Assembly (NCBI GenBank): GCA_036346225.1
Contig: JARFIW010000899.1
Span: forward strand, 1,860,001 to 1,924,000
Reading direction: 5' to 3'
Length of the DNA stretch: 64,000 nucleotides
Source: Platerodrilus igneus
Lineage: Eukaryota; Arthropoda; Insecta; Coleoptera; Lycidae
The notes under the pieces are model-generated. The model saw nothing but the letters and a program-made list of their open reading frames with translations, searched no databases and was not told the DNA's origin. This document shows, in pieces, positions 46,994-58,959 of the stretch. Made by a program: the position numbers and the translations under genes. Position 1 is the first letter of the stretch. Each line of letters starts with the position of its first letter.

Positions 46994-48517
46994 GTGGCAA
47001 GTTTAGGGGCCTTAGGCCCCCAAAAGAGGGCATCTCAGGAGGGCTGGGCAGTAGCGAAGAAGATGATTACCTTCCAAAAAATTAAATGGGCGATAAATAC
47101 CTTCAAACCATATAAATCACGCGGCACTGACGGGATTATCCCAGCCATGCTACAAAACGGATCAAACATTCTGCCGAGCTGGATCTGCAGAGTTTTGAAG
47201 GCTAGCTTGGTATTCCAATATATTCCGTGCAGTAGGAGGTTAATTAGGGTAGCCCTTATTGCTAAACCTGGTCGTACGGACCACTCACAGGCAAAATCTT
47301 ACAGACCCATCAGTCTTATGTCTTTTCTTCTTAAAACGATGGAAAAACTGATTAATAGACATATCAGTATTTTGGCAACAAGCCCATTACACCCGAACCA
47401 GTTTGCTTTTAGAGCAGGACTTTCAACAGAGTCAACTATTCATCACCTGGTTTCCAGAGTCGAAAAGACTTTAGCTAACAAAAATATCCTTTTATGTGCC
47501 TTTTTGGACATCGAGGGAGCCTTTGATAATACACCCTTCAGCTCCATCTCGACGGTCACCAGATCAATTGGGATGGAGGAAACTTGCTGCAGGTGGATAG
47601 ACTGCATGCTAATTGGAAGACTGGCAGTCACAGAACTGCTTGGAGATACCATGGCGGTCCGGGTGGCAAGGGGATGTCCGCAGCGGGGAGTCTTGTCTCA
47701 CCTACTGTGAAACCTAGTCATAGACGGACTGACGTGGAAGCTGAGCATAAAAGGGTTTACCCCGCTACGATAGCTGATGATTTGGCTGCCTTAGTGGAGG
47801 GTAAATACAGTAATATTATCAGAGACCGAATTCAAGAAGCCCTAAAAATAGTAGAGATGAGCAAGAGTGGAAGGCCGTAGAGTCAACCCCCAAAAGTCCA
47901 CTTTAGTACCTTTTACCTGGAGAAGGAAGATTGCGGGTATTACATCTCTCTTCCTTAACGCTAACGAAATCGGCCTATCAGGCGAAGTGGTATACTTGGG
48001 AGTCACTCTGGACTCCAAACTCACATGGAACCTGCAGATCGATAAGATCGTACGCAAGGCGGAAACTTTTTTAGCAATAGTTAGACACACTTGCGGCAAA
48101 TCCTGGGGGCTAAGACCAAACATGGTACACTGGTTGTACACTAGAGTGGTCAGACAAGCAAAAACATATGCAGCCTTTGTATGGTGGCCCAAAGTTGAAC
48201 AATCAAACACCAAAATAAAGTTGGGCAGGATCCAGAGACTGGCCTGTCTAAGTATTATAGAGGCGATGTGTTCCACGCCCACTGCTGCTATGGAAACTCG
48301 CCTTACTCTTCCCCCGCTACACTTGGTGGTGGTGGAGGAGGAAAGGCTTGAACTGTACAAACTTAAAAATCATCAGTCTAGGATTATTGAAGGGACGGAG
48401 CATACGAGATTGCTTGGGAGAAATTGGGGGCATCTGCTTAAGATGCGATCGGACCAAATGTCTCCCCAGCATCCGCCAAATACACTCTTCAAGACTGTTA
48501 TCCAGGATGTGGAGTAG
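46994..48517 (+). pseudogene. LOA/Jockey-like LINE reverse transcriptase
   Basis: In one frame (46994-47710): IKWAINTFKPYKSRGTDGI, KSYRPISLMSFLLKTMEKL and LHPNQFAFRAGLSTESTIHH. The same frame then has the catalytic block AFLDIEGAFDN and RGCPQRGVLS. A second frame (47584-47880) has the second catalytic block as IADDLAALVEG, where Tyr has become Ile. A third (47867-48517) has VYLGVTLDSKLTW, GKSWGLRPNMVHWLY and YAAFVWWP. Two frameshifts therefore split it. The set of motifs fits LOA/Bilbo/Baggins-type LINEs better than RTE; clade placement is tentative. The 3' end lies near 48600. Confidence 0.8.
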
Positions 48518-48599
48518 GAAAAAATGAAGAGTAGATTACCTCCAGACACGGATGGCTCTAAGGGCGAGACAGGGTCCAGATCTAGACTCCTTGAGGCGA

Positions 48600-49870
48600 A
48601 TGCTTCAATTTTTAGTTAGCTAAACATAAAATAATCCACGTACATAATGAGTCAAATGTCATTTCAACACAAAGTAAGACTAAGATGTTGATTCTAATAA
48701 TACATAACTATTAATAATTATGCTCCTTATACTTATTATCAGGCAATGGGCACAACTTGTAAGATTCTATCTCTGGGCTTTACCTGCACTGCTACCATAT
48801 CATCTTGTCCGGGGAGAAGACATCTCTATCACTTTTGCCAATGGCCAATTTAACGGAAGAGTATTTTCATCCTCTATTAAAACTAACTCCTCCAACCGTA
48901 ATATTTGCCTTGCTGACAACCCATTTGGATCTATGTTGAAGTCTACTCAAGTAATCTACCTTCCATCTTTCTTAGAATAAATGTTGTATTTCAGAAAATT
49001 TTTGCCATAAGGAAAATCTATTTTTATAGATATCTGTAACGTTCCTTTTGGGAAAGGACGTGCGAGATCTGCCGATCAAAAAGTGTCCTGGAGTTAGAAT
49101 TGTATACCCTGTCGGGTCATCGCTAAGTGCACACATCGGGCTTGAATTTAACAGAGCTTCTATCTGAGTTAAGATGATAGTCAATTCATCATAGGAAAGA
49201 CACAGATTTCCAATAAGTCTAAAAAGATGGTGTTTCGCGCTTTTAATAAGGGCTTCCCAAATGCCGCCATGATGAAAGCGAGGCGGTATGAATATCCATT
49301 GAATTTCAAATTGTACTAGAGAATTCTGAATTGATTCAGAGGTGTCCTTTCGTTCAAGAAATTCAAAGATTGCCTTGAGTTGGTTACCAAAGCTAAGAAA
49401 ATTGATAGCGTTATCGGTATAAATCAATTTGGAGTTTCCACGTCTGCAAATAAATCGTTTCAACGTAATCAGGAATGATTCCGTAGACAGGCTTGTAACA
49501 AACTAGATGGGAGTAGCACGAGTAACCATGCATATGAAAATTGCAATATAGCATTTAGTGATTGCTGCTTTGCGAAGTTTAGAGCCTTTAATATGAAAGG
49601 AACCTCCGAAATCAACTCCCGCATTAGTAAAACGAGGCGAGATGCAAAATTCTTCCTTTGGTAAATCTGACATTATCTAAGATGCTGCTTCTGCATTAAA
49701 CCGAAAACAGGTATGACATTGATTAATGCGTTTTTTATTTTTCTTAAACCGTTTAGAGTCCACTACTTTAGGCGGACATTAGATAAAGTAGTTTGAGGAC
49801 CGGAGTGACATAATCTATTATGTACCTTTTTGAGTATAAGATGGACGATGGAAGAAGAAGTGAGTATTTT
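48600..49870 (-). pseudogene. pol: BEL/Pao integrase and DUF5641-like tail, second family
   Basis: From 49870 down: CHTCFRFNAEAAS (zinc-binding Cys pair), MSDLPKEEFCISPRFTNAGV, CMVTRATP and TSLSTESFLITL. The 163-residue ORF 49463-48972 then gives IYTDNAINFLSF (second Asp), PRFHHGGIWEALIKSAKHHL (Glu), IEALLNSSPMCALSDDP and LTPGHFLIG. 48972-48700 gives ENTLPLNWPLAKVIE of the C-terminal domain. Many stops. Its sequence differs from the element at 8.5-22.5 kb, so it is another BEL/Pao family. Confidence 0.85.
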
Positions 49871-49879
49871 TGATCAAAT

Positions 49880-50697
49880 GACGAAGCACAACATACCAAG
49901 ATGCTTCTACCGTTTTTCTGTCTGTTTCTTCTACTCCCCCGGTTCCCTTTCTGTTAGTTCCTAATTAGATACTATTTCACCGAGATTCCGCTTGAAAAAT
50001 GTTAGGCGGACATTTTTCAAAAAATACACCCTCGTTCGAATGAGAGGTAAAATGGAGGTTTCGTGTGCGAGTGTTGTTGCGCACGTTAAAGATCCCTACC
50101 TTGCTTGAAACAGCAAGGGTGTAGCAAAATTCTAAATTTTCCAGGTAAAAAAACTCGCTTCCTGGCCAATGTAGTACCTTCTGGTGGAGCATTGGAAAAT
50201 CACATGTAAGATATGTGTAGAGGATTAAGCAGCCTGTGGCTAAGAAGGATCCCCCAACACTTAGACATTTACCGAATTAATAGTTTTACGTAAATTCTTT
50301 CGCACAATTACCATTAGTTGAAAATATTGCAAAACCAATATCTCTAGTTACTTATAATAATCATCAGGTTTAAGTACAGTTATTGATTTCGTCATTAGGT
50401 TTCTATCTTGAAACTGGTTGGACGCGTACCTCCATTGACTTCTATTCTGAGAAAGCCTACACATTTCCCTGAAATTCCCACTGCCTACATCTTTCACTAT
50501 CTGTGTGCAATAGTCTAACCTCTCTTTTTTCCTATCTCTGTTTCTATTATATTCCGCACTATTCCCTCATACCTTAGTATGCGACCTATCATCCTATTTT
50601 TCCTATTTTTACTGTTTTCCACATAGTTCTTTTTTCCCTACCATTTCTAGTACCTATTTCTTCTTAACTTTGTCTGTCCATGATATCTTCATCATGA
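49880..50697 (-). mobile_element. RTE 3' end, copy E, carrying a SINE
   Basis: The reverse complement matches the RTE C-terminus (from ATGATGAAGATATCATGGAC at 50697), the 3' UTR (50225-50400), and part of the extra tail region also present in copies A and B (AGACAGAAAAACGGTAG near 49915). A SINE lies within it. It abuts copy B in inverted orientation. Confidence 0.8.
49989..50209 (+). mobile_element. tRNA-derived SINE, family 1, copy 3 (5' truncated)
   Basis: Begins in the body (GCTTGAAAAATGTTAGGCGG), has the GCACGTTAAAGATCCC core, and ends CATGTAA at 50209. The tRNA head is missing. Inserted in RTE copy E. Confidence 0.8.
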
Positions 50698-50714
50698 GTG
50701 TGCATACAAATTAA

Positions 50715-52645
50715 TTAGAATGAATTTTAGGGATATAAAACCGTATAGCAAAAATACAAGGGACGCACAAGGAAACGTCATTATAGAAAACGTAGAGAAA
50801 GTGAGTAGATGGCAAGAATATATAGGGAATTTATATGCAGGAGAGGAACTAACTGCATTAGAACAGGAATCAGACATTGAAAATGATGACTTGGGATATC
50901 CTATACTTAGAGACGAGTTTGAATTAGCATTAAAGAGTCTGAACAATGGTAAGGCGCCGGGTACAGATAAGGTGCAAGCAGAAACTCTAAAAGCCGCTGG
51001 ACAAGCAGTAACAGAACGTCTCTTCCAACTTGTAAGCTATATGTATGAGACAGGCGAGATACCCAAAGATTTCAAACGTAGCATCATAGTAACTATACCG
51101 AAAAAGAAAGGCGCGGATAGATGTGAAAATTTTCGAACAATAAGTTTGACAGCACACGTGTCAAAAATATTAACTAGAATTGTGCAAAGACGAATAGAAA
51201 AACGAGCTGAAGAAATACTAGGAGAAGACCAATTTGGGTTTAGGCGAAACAGGGGAACACGGGAGGCTATTTTAGCTCTGAGAGTGATAATGGAGAAAAC
51301 AATAGAAAAAGGGGAAAGCATGTATATAGGGTTTGTAGATCTGGAGAAAACATTCGACAATGTAAATTGAAAAAAAATGTTTGAAATACTCAAAGAGATT
51401 GGAATGAGTTATAGGGATAGACGAATAGTACATAGCTTATACAAAGAGCAAACAGCAGTAATAGAATTAGAGCAGGAACGTAGAGAAGTAAACATTAGGA
51501 AAGGGGTGTGACAGGGATGTGCCCTATCCCCATTGATTTTTAACTTGTACATAGAAGAGGCAATGAATACTGTCAAATGCAGGAAGACATTTGGAATTAC
51601 TATGCAGGGACAAAAAATTGATATGCTTAGATTTGCAGATGATATAGCGGTATTAGCATCTAGCAAAGAAGAGTTAGAGGCTGCTCTTAATGAAATGGAA
51701 ACCGTTCTAACAGAGAGATACGGTATGAAAATTAACAAAACTAAAACTAAAGTTCTAGTTTGCAAAGGTGGGGAAAATAAATCAAAAACAAAAATACAAG
51801 TATTTAACACGAACTTACAAGAGGTTAAGGATTTCTGCTACCTAGAAAGCCAAATAACGCAAGATGGGAAAAGCACAAAAGATATAAAACAAAGATTAGC
51901 ACAAGGTCGTGCTACATTTAACAAGAAAAAGCAACTACTGTGCTCAAGGACCACAAACATAGAAACAAGGAAAAGATTGCTTAAAACATATGTGTGGAGC
52001 ACAGCACTGTACGGCTGTGAAGCCTGGAAAGTAGGAGAAGCGGACAAGACAAAGGTAGAAGCCTTTGAAATGTGGTGTTACAGGCGTATGATGAAGATAT
52101 CATGGACAGACAAAGTTAAGAACGAAGAGGTACTAAAAATGGTAGGGGAAGAATGAAATATGTGGAAAACGGTAAAAAATAGGAGAGATAGGATGATAGG
52201 CCACATACTACGGCATGAGGGAATAGTGCGGAATATATTAGAAGCAGAGATAGGAAAAAAGAGAAGAAGAGGCAGACCTAGATTAGACTACTGCACACAG
52301 ATAGTAAAAGATGTAGGCTGTAGAGGTTTCAGGGAGATGTGTAAGCTAGCCCAGAATAGAAATCAATGGAGGTACGCATCCAACCAATCCCAAGATGGAT
52401 AAACTAATGACGAAAAGATAACTGTGCTTAAACATTATAATTATTATAAGTAACTACAAGAATTGGTTGGGCAATATTCTCGAATAATGTTAAGTGTGTG
52501 AAAGGATTTACTGGAAAACCATTATTTCGGCAAATGTCTAAGTGTTGGGGGATCTTGGTAGCCACAGGTTGCTTAACCTCCTTCACTGAATCTCGGTAAA
52601 ATAGGGTATAAAATTAGAAAACAATAGAAAGGGAACGAGCTGAAT
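50715..52645 (+). mobile_element. RTE non-LTR retrotransposon, copy B: RT to 3' UTR, 5' truncated
   Basis: One reading frame spans 50720-52402 and carries the RTE reverse transcriptase. It has RWQEYIGNLYAGEELTALE, GKAPGTDKVQAETLK, YIGFVDLEKTFDNVN, the catalytic RFADD (51630-51643), and a C-terminus with RMIGHILRHEGI, GRPRLDYC and NQSQDG. The frame is intact in length and broken only by three TGA codons (51368, 51509, 52154). Copy A shows the ancestral TGG, AGA and AGA codons there. The endonuclease half is missing. The 3' UTR continues to about 52645, where an insertion follows. Confidence 0.9.
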
Positions 52646-52651
52646 ACACAT

Positions 52652-53574
52652 ACTTCCTGAAAAGAAGAAAAAGAAGAAAACCACCAAAAACGCAAAATCA
52701 AAGAAGCTGCTTATATAACCCTACATAAAAATAACTGAGTTGCAAACGAATCCGTGACTTTCAGTAAATAATGGATTCCATTACTAAAAGAAATAACAAA
52801 TGAAAATCAAATGCCCACAATATCTAGGTAGCATTGCAAGTTTTTCCTGGGTTTTCCTTGCAATATTAACATGAAATACAGCCTACATACATGATTTCTA
52901 TTTATACATAAAATAACTAATTACATAAAAATAAGCATATTAACAATCCTTGTAAAACATCATTGGTATCTGACAAGTATAAATCCACAATAAGGTTACC
53001 TCAAAACCATATACAATCTTCGTTGAACAGTATTAGTATCTGACAAGTGTAAACCCGCCATAGAGTCACCTCAGAACCATGTTAAAATCTACCAAAGAGG
53101 TAACTTAAATCATAATGAATTTTCCCCCTCAAAATAAATATAAAAAACGACTACTTAAGCCTTTCAATAATGCAATCGCACACTTCTTTAATAACCATCC
53201 TCTCAATTGTATAAATAGAAACATGTTAAAAAATGTTTTCCAATTCCAAGTTATTGAATTTATATAAAATTCACCAATAAAAATTAATCAGCTGATTTCA
53301 CGTTAAGCGTATTGACTACCTAAAGAAAGCCGATCCCAGGTCGCAACACAAATTGAAGGCAATCATTCTGTTAAACTTTAAAAATTTTTGCTTAGTATAC
53401 ACAAACCAAATATTTCAAACATCAATAAATCAAAGTCACCTTCAATTTATGTCATAAATGTCAAACTTGAAGTTTTTATTATTATTTTGACAACGATCCT
53501 AGGTCATGGATCGAAACGTAAATAAAGTTGATTTTAAAAACTATGAGTGGTTTAATTGCCAAAGAAGATTAACA
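52652..53574. mobile_element. 923-bp insertion with 11-bp target duplication
   Basis: TGAATACACAT at 52641-52651 is repeated at 53575-53585. The related copy A lacks this segment (uninterrupted near 60855). Ends are ACTTCCTGAAAAGAAG and AAAGAAGATTAACA, without clear inverted repeats. The segment contains no ORF. An 11-bp duplication and an A/G-rich start suggest a non-LTR type element in minus orientation, but the family is unknown. Confidence 0.75.
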
Positions 53575-53585
53575 TGAATACACAT

Positions 53586-54345
53586 GCTGTGTGAGAATTT
53601 CAGGGAACTATGTAGGCTAGCTCAGAATATAAATAAGTGCAGGTACGTGTCCAACCAGTTTTGAGACGGAAAACCTAATGGCTGCGAAATACCTGCAACT
53701 AATGTTGACTGTGCGAAAAGATAAATTGGAAAATATATTAAATCGCCAAATGGTTAAGTGTTGGGGGAACTTGGCAGCCACAGGCTGCTTACCTCCCTTC
53801 ACAACCATTGAAGGTCGGAGAAATAGGGCATATAACTGTAAAACAATAGAAAGTGATCGAACAGCATCTAACAAGAAAGAACATCGCCTATGAGGAAAGA
53901 CAACAAACATAGAATAAGAAGAAAATTGTTGAAAGCATATGCGTGGAGCACAGCACAGTGTGCCTATGAAATACGGGAAGTCTGAAACGCAGACAGAAAA
54001 ACGGTAGCAGCCTTTTGAAATGCTGTGCTTCAGATGTATGAGGACGATAGCATGGACAGTCAAAGATAATAACAAATAAGTTACAGAAATAGTAGGGGAA
54101 CAAGGATATCTGGGGAAAAAGAGAAATAGTAGGGCGGAATACGTTCTAAGGCATTTTTAGGGAATAGTATGTGATATATTACAAGCACAGATAGGAAAAA
54201 AGAGGTAGATGTAGACCTAGATCAGACAGTTATACATGCAAACTGTGCATATTTCAGGGAAATCTGTAGGTTAGTTCAGAATAGGGAACAATGATGGTGC
54301 GCGTCTAACCAGTTCTAGGACTGAAGACCTAATGATGATGATGTG
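53586..54345 (+). mobile_element. RTE copy B extra 3' tail (fossil RTE C-terminus plus ATG-repeat end)
   Basis: Homologous to 60860-61665. It holds a worn RTE C-terminal coding segment (ACAAACATAGAATAAG, GCGTGGAGCACAGCACAG, ACCTAGATCAGACAGT) and a 3' end CTGAAGACCTAATGATGATGATG, the short-repeat tail typical for RTE. It follows the first 3' UTR once the 923-bp insertion is removed. Confidence 0.75.
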
Positions 54346-54384
54346 ATAAGTACGAGTTCAAAAACTTTTTGTTCAATGCTGTGT

Positions 54385-54945
54385 ATCTCCCCAATGTAAT
54401 TTTGTGGAAAGAATTAACAAGACTATCGGCACAGCAATTCGTTCGTATGTTGAGGAATATGATTCTTGTGATTTAGAGTTGCCGTAGATTCAGTATGCTA
54501 TCAATTCAGCTAAACATGAATCCAAACATTGTAGTCCTTGGCATTTAGGTACCTATTATTGGCCGTATATTTTTTGGTGACGAATTAATCCTCAGGAAGT
54601 TATAGATGTTGTTTCTTATAGCAGACCTTTATTGTGTCGGACTGTAGGGGTCTTTTTGATATTTTTAGAGACGTTCGTAAAAAAATTACATATTACGTAT
54701 GAGCGTTCCGCTCGTCAGAATAATCTGAGGAAGAACATATCGTTTGAGGTTGGAGAATGACGGGTAATTAAGGTACTTTCGAGCGCAGGTGATAAACTTA
54801 CAGCTAAGTTAGCGCCGAAATTTGTATTGAGTAAGATTCGTAAGAAACTTTCAAATATAGTATACGAACTAAATAGAATATATGGAATTAGAGCTGGAAA
54901 ATGGCATGTTAAAGATTTGAAACCCTATTCTACTCTATATCACGA
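54385..54945 (+). pseudogene. pol: Ty3/gypsy integrase C-terminal half
   Basis: Shifted frames read ELTRLSAQQF / VERINKTIGTAIRSYVEEYD, ELPxIQYAINSAKHESKHCS, QNNLRKNISFEVGE and KLTAKLAPKFVLSKIRKKLS. VYELNRIYGIRAGKWHVKDLK comes last. The closing GKWHVKDLKPY is a hallmark of one gypsy integrase group. Stops include one after DLELP. No macro domain is visible after it. Confidence 0.75.
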
Positions 54946-54959
54946 GTATGTTTTCGAAA

Positions 54960-57390
54960 ATTAAATGATATTCATGTGTAGAGCTGAGTTGAACAGTATT
55001 CTATTCGTTGTTTTATCTCTTAGTAGTGTGGGTTTGATGATAGAGATATTTGTAAGTGATTCTTGGTAAATGCTTGTGTGCTTTTCAAGTACACTAGTTT
55101 CGTGTGGTTGTGTGCATTTATTTACTGATTATATGTTTGGTTGATCGATCGATCGATCGGTTAGTTTTAAGCTTTGATGTGATTCGAAAGATAAATATTT
55201 ACGTATAAGCATAATTATTCTCGGTTGGTGTAGTGTCCAACGTTTGTTGAGTAATTGCGATCCCTTTGGGTCGAGCGCAGGTTTTATTTTGGTGGAAGTT
55301 GTTTGGTGGGATAAAATTCCTGTTAAAATTTGATGTCCTGCTGAATATCGTTCTCTAGTGGTGGAAACCTGTATGTTTGGGAGATTGATTTGTGGTACAA
55401 AATTTCGACACAAGTCAAAGAAGTTTAGCGACTACTTTTCAAAGTAGGTAAGAGTTGTAAATAGAAACGTACCTGCAAGAAAATTAAGTCAGTGCGACTT
55501 GGTTGAGGTATGAATTTTTGATTGGAAGGTTATTAAGTAGGTTGGTAGAGTGCGTGCGTGATTGCAAGCGATGAGTGTTTGTACCATGGCCGGTATTGTT
55601 ACAGCAAATGTTTCTCTTCAGAGGAATGCATTTTAGTGATGCCGTTTGAAGTATGCTTCTTGGGTGTTGTAGAATATTAGGTTGGTGGGAAAATATCGGT
55701 AGTGCTAGCTTATAAGATTTGAGTTCTGCTTTTAATCAAGGTATTTCTTCATTACTTTGGAGCATCAACTATAAGGTCTGTTGGGTTATTGAGTTCGAAA
55801 AGTAAGAGTGAAAAACGTTCTGGTGTTTTTTTGAAAGGTCTTGTAGGTCCTATAGTGGACGTACCGTTCGAGTTAGTAGAGTGTAAATATAGTAGAATGG
55901 TCCCAAGGTTGGAAAGCTTTTGGTGTTGGATTTTCGTTTAAAGTTGTAGTAACGTAGTAATTAGTTGAATACTGTTTGCGTAGTTTTGGTAAGTTTAATC
56001 CACCCCAACCCTTCTCTCTGTGTGATGCGAGAGATCTTACACTTTTGGATTTAACTTTTTATATTTGTCGTGCCATTGTGTCTTCCTAGATGTCTTCCTC
56101 TAGATCTTTCGTACGCGTAGTTACCCACACATCTCCTTGCTCGTTATGATAACTTCTTTATCGATTAAATTTTAGATTTTTGACCCTTAATGTTTGTTGT
56201 AGTATAATTTATGGGCTGAGAATTTAAACGGTTTGAGGTTAGTTGTTAAGATTAAGGAGAGTTGTACATCGGGGTCTCACATACTACATCATTAGTTCGT
56301 CAAAATTTTTTTTGTCTTTTTAGACTCTTCATTATCCCAACTTTTTTTTTTCTTGTTTTTGGAGAGAGACAGTGAAGCAGGAATATTTTCACATCGTTTT
56401 ATTTTGTCAATTTCATAATTCCTACATGTTTGGTTTCAATTATAATATATTGAACACTTCATCAGAATTAATATAAAAGTGCTTCGGTTATTTATTATTA
56501 CGACCACGTATAACGTGTCGTAGACGTTTGTTACGTTCCAATTTTGTTTTTAAAATTTTCCCTTGCTAATTCATTACTCGTTCGAATAAATTCCGTTTCT
56601 ATTCTTAAATTCTTCAACTTCTCAACTCAAACCCCTTTGTGCTTTTAAAACGAAAATTTATTCTATAAAGTAAATAGTTATATCCTGTTTTTAGGTACCC
56701 GCTATCTTGGTATATCTTACGATAGCCGTATAATGGTTTTCTCAATTGTTCCAAGGTAACGACTTGTTGATATAAGATCGCGTACGATCACATATAAACC
56801 CGGGTTTTCCAGTTTTAACGCGATTCGCTAAACTAGAAATTGGCAGTTCAAATTCGTGTTGTGTGAACCATTATTGAGTTTGATTCTACAGCGTGTGCGT
56901 CGAAGGGTCTTTTCTACATTTTATTCGTCACTGTATTTCAAACAGCGATGCACGTCTTTCTGTTCAATAACTAGGAGGGGTCCTGCGTGTATTCGCTTTT
57001 TTTTAGCTGGAGGCCAAATGGGTTCTTTCGCTTGTAAAACAACTTCTTTGGTTATACTGCTACTGCAATTATGGTAGCAGAGTAAATGTAGACTGACGAC
57101 TATTGCGTTTCTATGCTGACTCAACCCCAACGGCTTGCGAGCTAAGTATCAGGATACCTACAGGTAGATACGTGACAAGAAACGTCACATTGTAGAACTC
57201 TTATTTGTTGCTGCGATCCGATATTATCACTCTACAGGTGCGATGTACTATTTTTAAAGATGCGTGACAAAGGAACGCACATGTTTATGCGCTCTATTAA
57301 TTAGTTACTTTACAAAAGCTCTCACAGTTTTTATTCGATACTGATTAATTTTATTTTGGGTAAATACGAGATCCATTTCGAATGGACCTG
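54960..57390. other. T/G-rich stretch, no gene recognised
   Basis: May include the 3' LTR of the gypsy relic, but no second copy is available to define it. (GATC)4 at about 55143-55158. ORFs at 55129, 56856 and 56921 have no motif. Confidence 0.4.
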
Positions 57391-57671
57391 CACCTTGCCG
57401 AAGTTCTAAATTACTAGAACAGGTGAAATGGCTTGCGTGTTCTAATGAGCTAAAGAGCCAAACTACAGGTTCAACCAAAGTAGTAGGGTCGTTAGTGAGG
57501 AACCAGAGTAAGACAGGTCCCCGAAGGAGGGCAGCGGCTCTTTCGGTACTTAGATTGGCAGAGACCCTAGGGGTCGGTATGGCAGTCTAAGACACAATAC
57601 CGCGATGTGGAAGGCAACGGGAAACCACCACATTACCTACCAAGTACACAGCGTACCTAAATTATAATAAA

Positions 57672-58502
57672 ATGATGGCATTCTCTGGGGTAAAAGATTC
57701 CGGAGTTAAAATAGTCCCTGATTCGGATCTCCGGAAGGGGACTACTTCGGAGAATGCTGTCGGAAAATTAAGAACAAAAGTCGGGAACATTTTGCGAGTC
57801 GGAGCGTGGAATGTTAGAACTATGAAGCAAGTGGGTAAGCTAGAGAACCTAAAAATCAAAATGAATAGGTTATCACTAGACGTAGTAGGGATCAGCGAAG
57901 TTCGGTCGCCAGAGGCGGGGGATTTTTGGAATGGAGAGGAGGGAAATTTGGGTGTAGGGATAGTTATGCGGAAAAAGATAGGATACTGTGTAGAAAATTA
58001 CTTACAAAAAAATGAAATAGTACTCATGGTTAGACTAGAATCTAAACCGGTAAACACAGTAATAATACAAGTATACATGCCCACCTCTAGCTACAGTGAC
58101 GAAGAGGTAGAAGCGATCTACAAAGATATCGAAAACATATTAAGACACGTAAAAGGACATGAAAATTTAATAATTATGGGGGATTTTAATGCAGTGGTAG
58201 GTGAGGGTAGGGAAGGAGCGATAGTAGGTTTATTTGGTTTAGGCACTAGAAACGACAGAGGAAATAGGCTGGTAGAATTTTGCGACAAGAACAATTTAAT
58301 CACTACAAACACATTATTTCAACATCATGCTAGTAGACGATATACGTGGAAGATGCCAAGAGATATAGGAAGATATCAAATAGATTACATTCTTGTTAGA
58401 CAACGGTTTAGGAATCAAGTAAAAGACTATAGAAGCTACCAAGAAGCAGATATAGACACTGACCACAACATCGTAATTATGAAGGACCGCACTAAAACTT
58501 AA
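57672..58502 (+). pseudogene. RTE endonuclease domain (copy A)
   Basis: A 276-residue frame. Conserved residues of the apurinic-type endonuclease are present: WNVRT, the Glu in GISEVRS, VYMPTSSYS, the Asp/Asn in IIMGDFNA (58178-58193), LGTRNDRGNRLVEFC, RRYTW, YQIDYILV and the final His in DTDHN. The catalytic set looks complete. The enzyme nicks target DNA for target-primed reverse transcription. The stop at 58500 separates it from the RT, so the copy cannot make the normal polyprotein. The start could also be the Met two codons in. Confidence 0.9.
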
Positions 58503-58959
58503 AAATTTGAAAAAAGAAACGGAAAAAGGCACTTGGACCTACAGAAACTAAAAGAGAAAGATATTCAAGAAAGATTCAAAAAGGTCAAATGAATTGCTCA
58601 AAGATATCAAGAAAATATCTGATACTAAGGAAGTAGAAACAGAATGGAATAACATTAAATCCAGCCTCGATATGGCCAGAGATATTCTGGGGCATACACA
58701 AAAAGAAAATAAAAAACCATGGATAACAAGGGTATCCTGAATTTAATAGAAGAAAGACGAAAATACAAAAATAAATCAGACGAAACAGGAAAACAGAGAT
58801 ACAAAGCCATAAAATGGGAAATTATTCGCAAATACAGGAAAGCTAAAGAACAATGGATTGATGAAAAGTGCAAAGAGGTACAAACTAAGATGGAAGTAGG
58901 AAAGACAGATGAAGCATACAAACTACTTTGAATCAATTTTAGGGATAGAAAACCGTATA

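Noticed and set aside
50390..52410. Copy E/B pair as a twin-priming 5' inversion of one RTE insertion
   Set aside because: Both arms contain the 3' end of the element; twin priming would not duplicate it.
54960..55040. Hydrophobic segment after the gypsy integrase as an envelope gene
   Set aside because: Only a short hydrophobic run with stops; no cleavage site or further envelope features.
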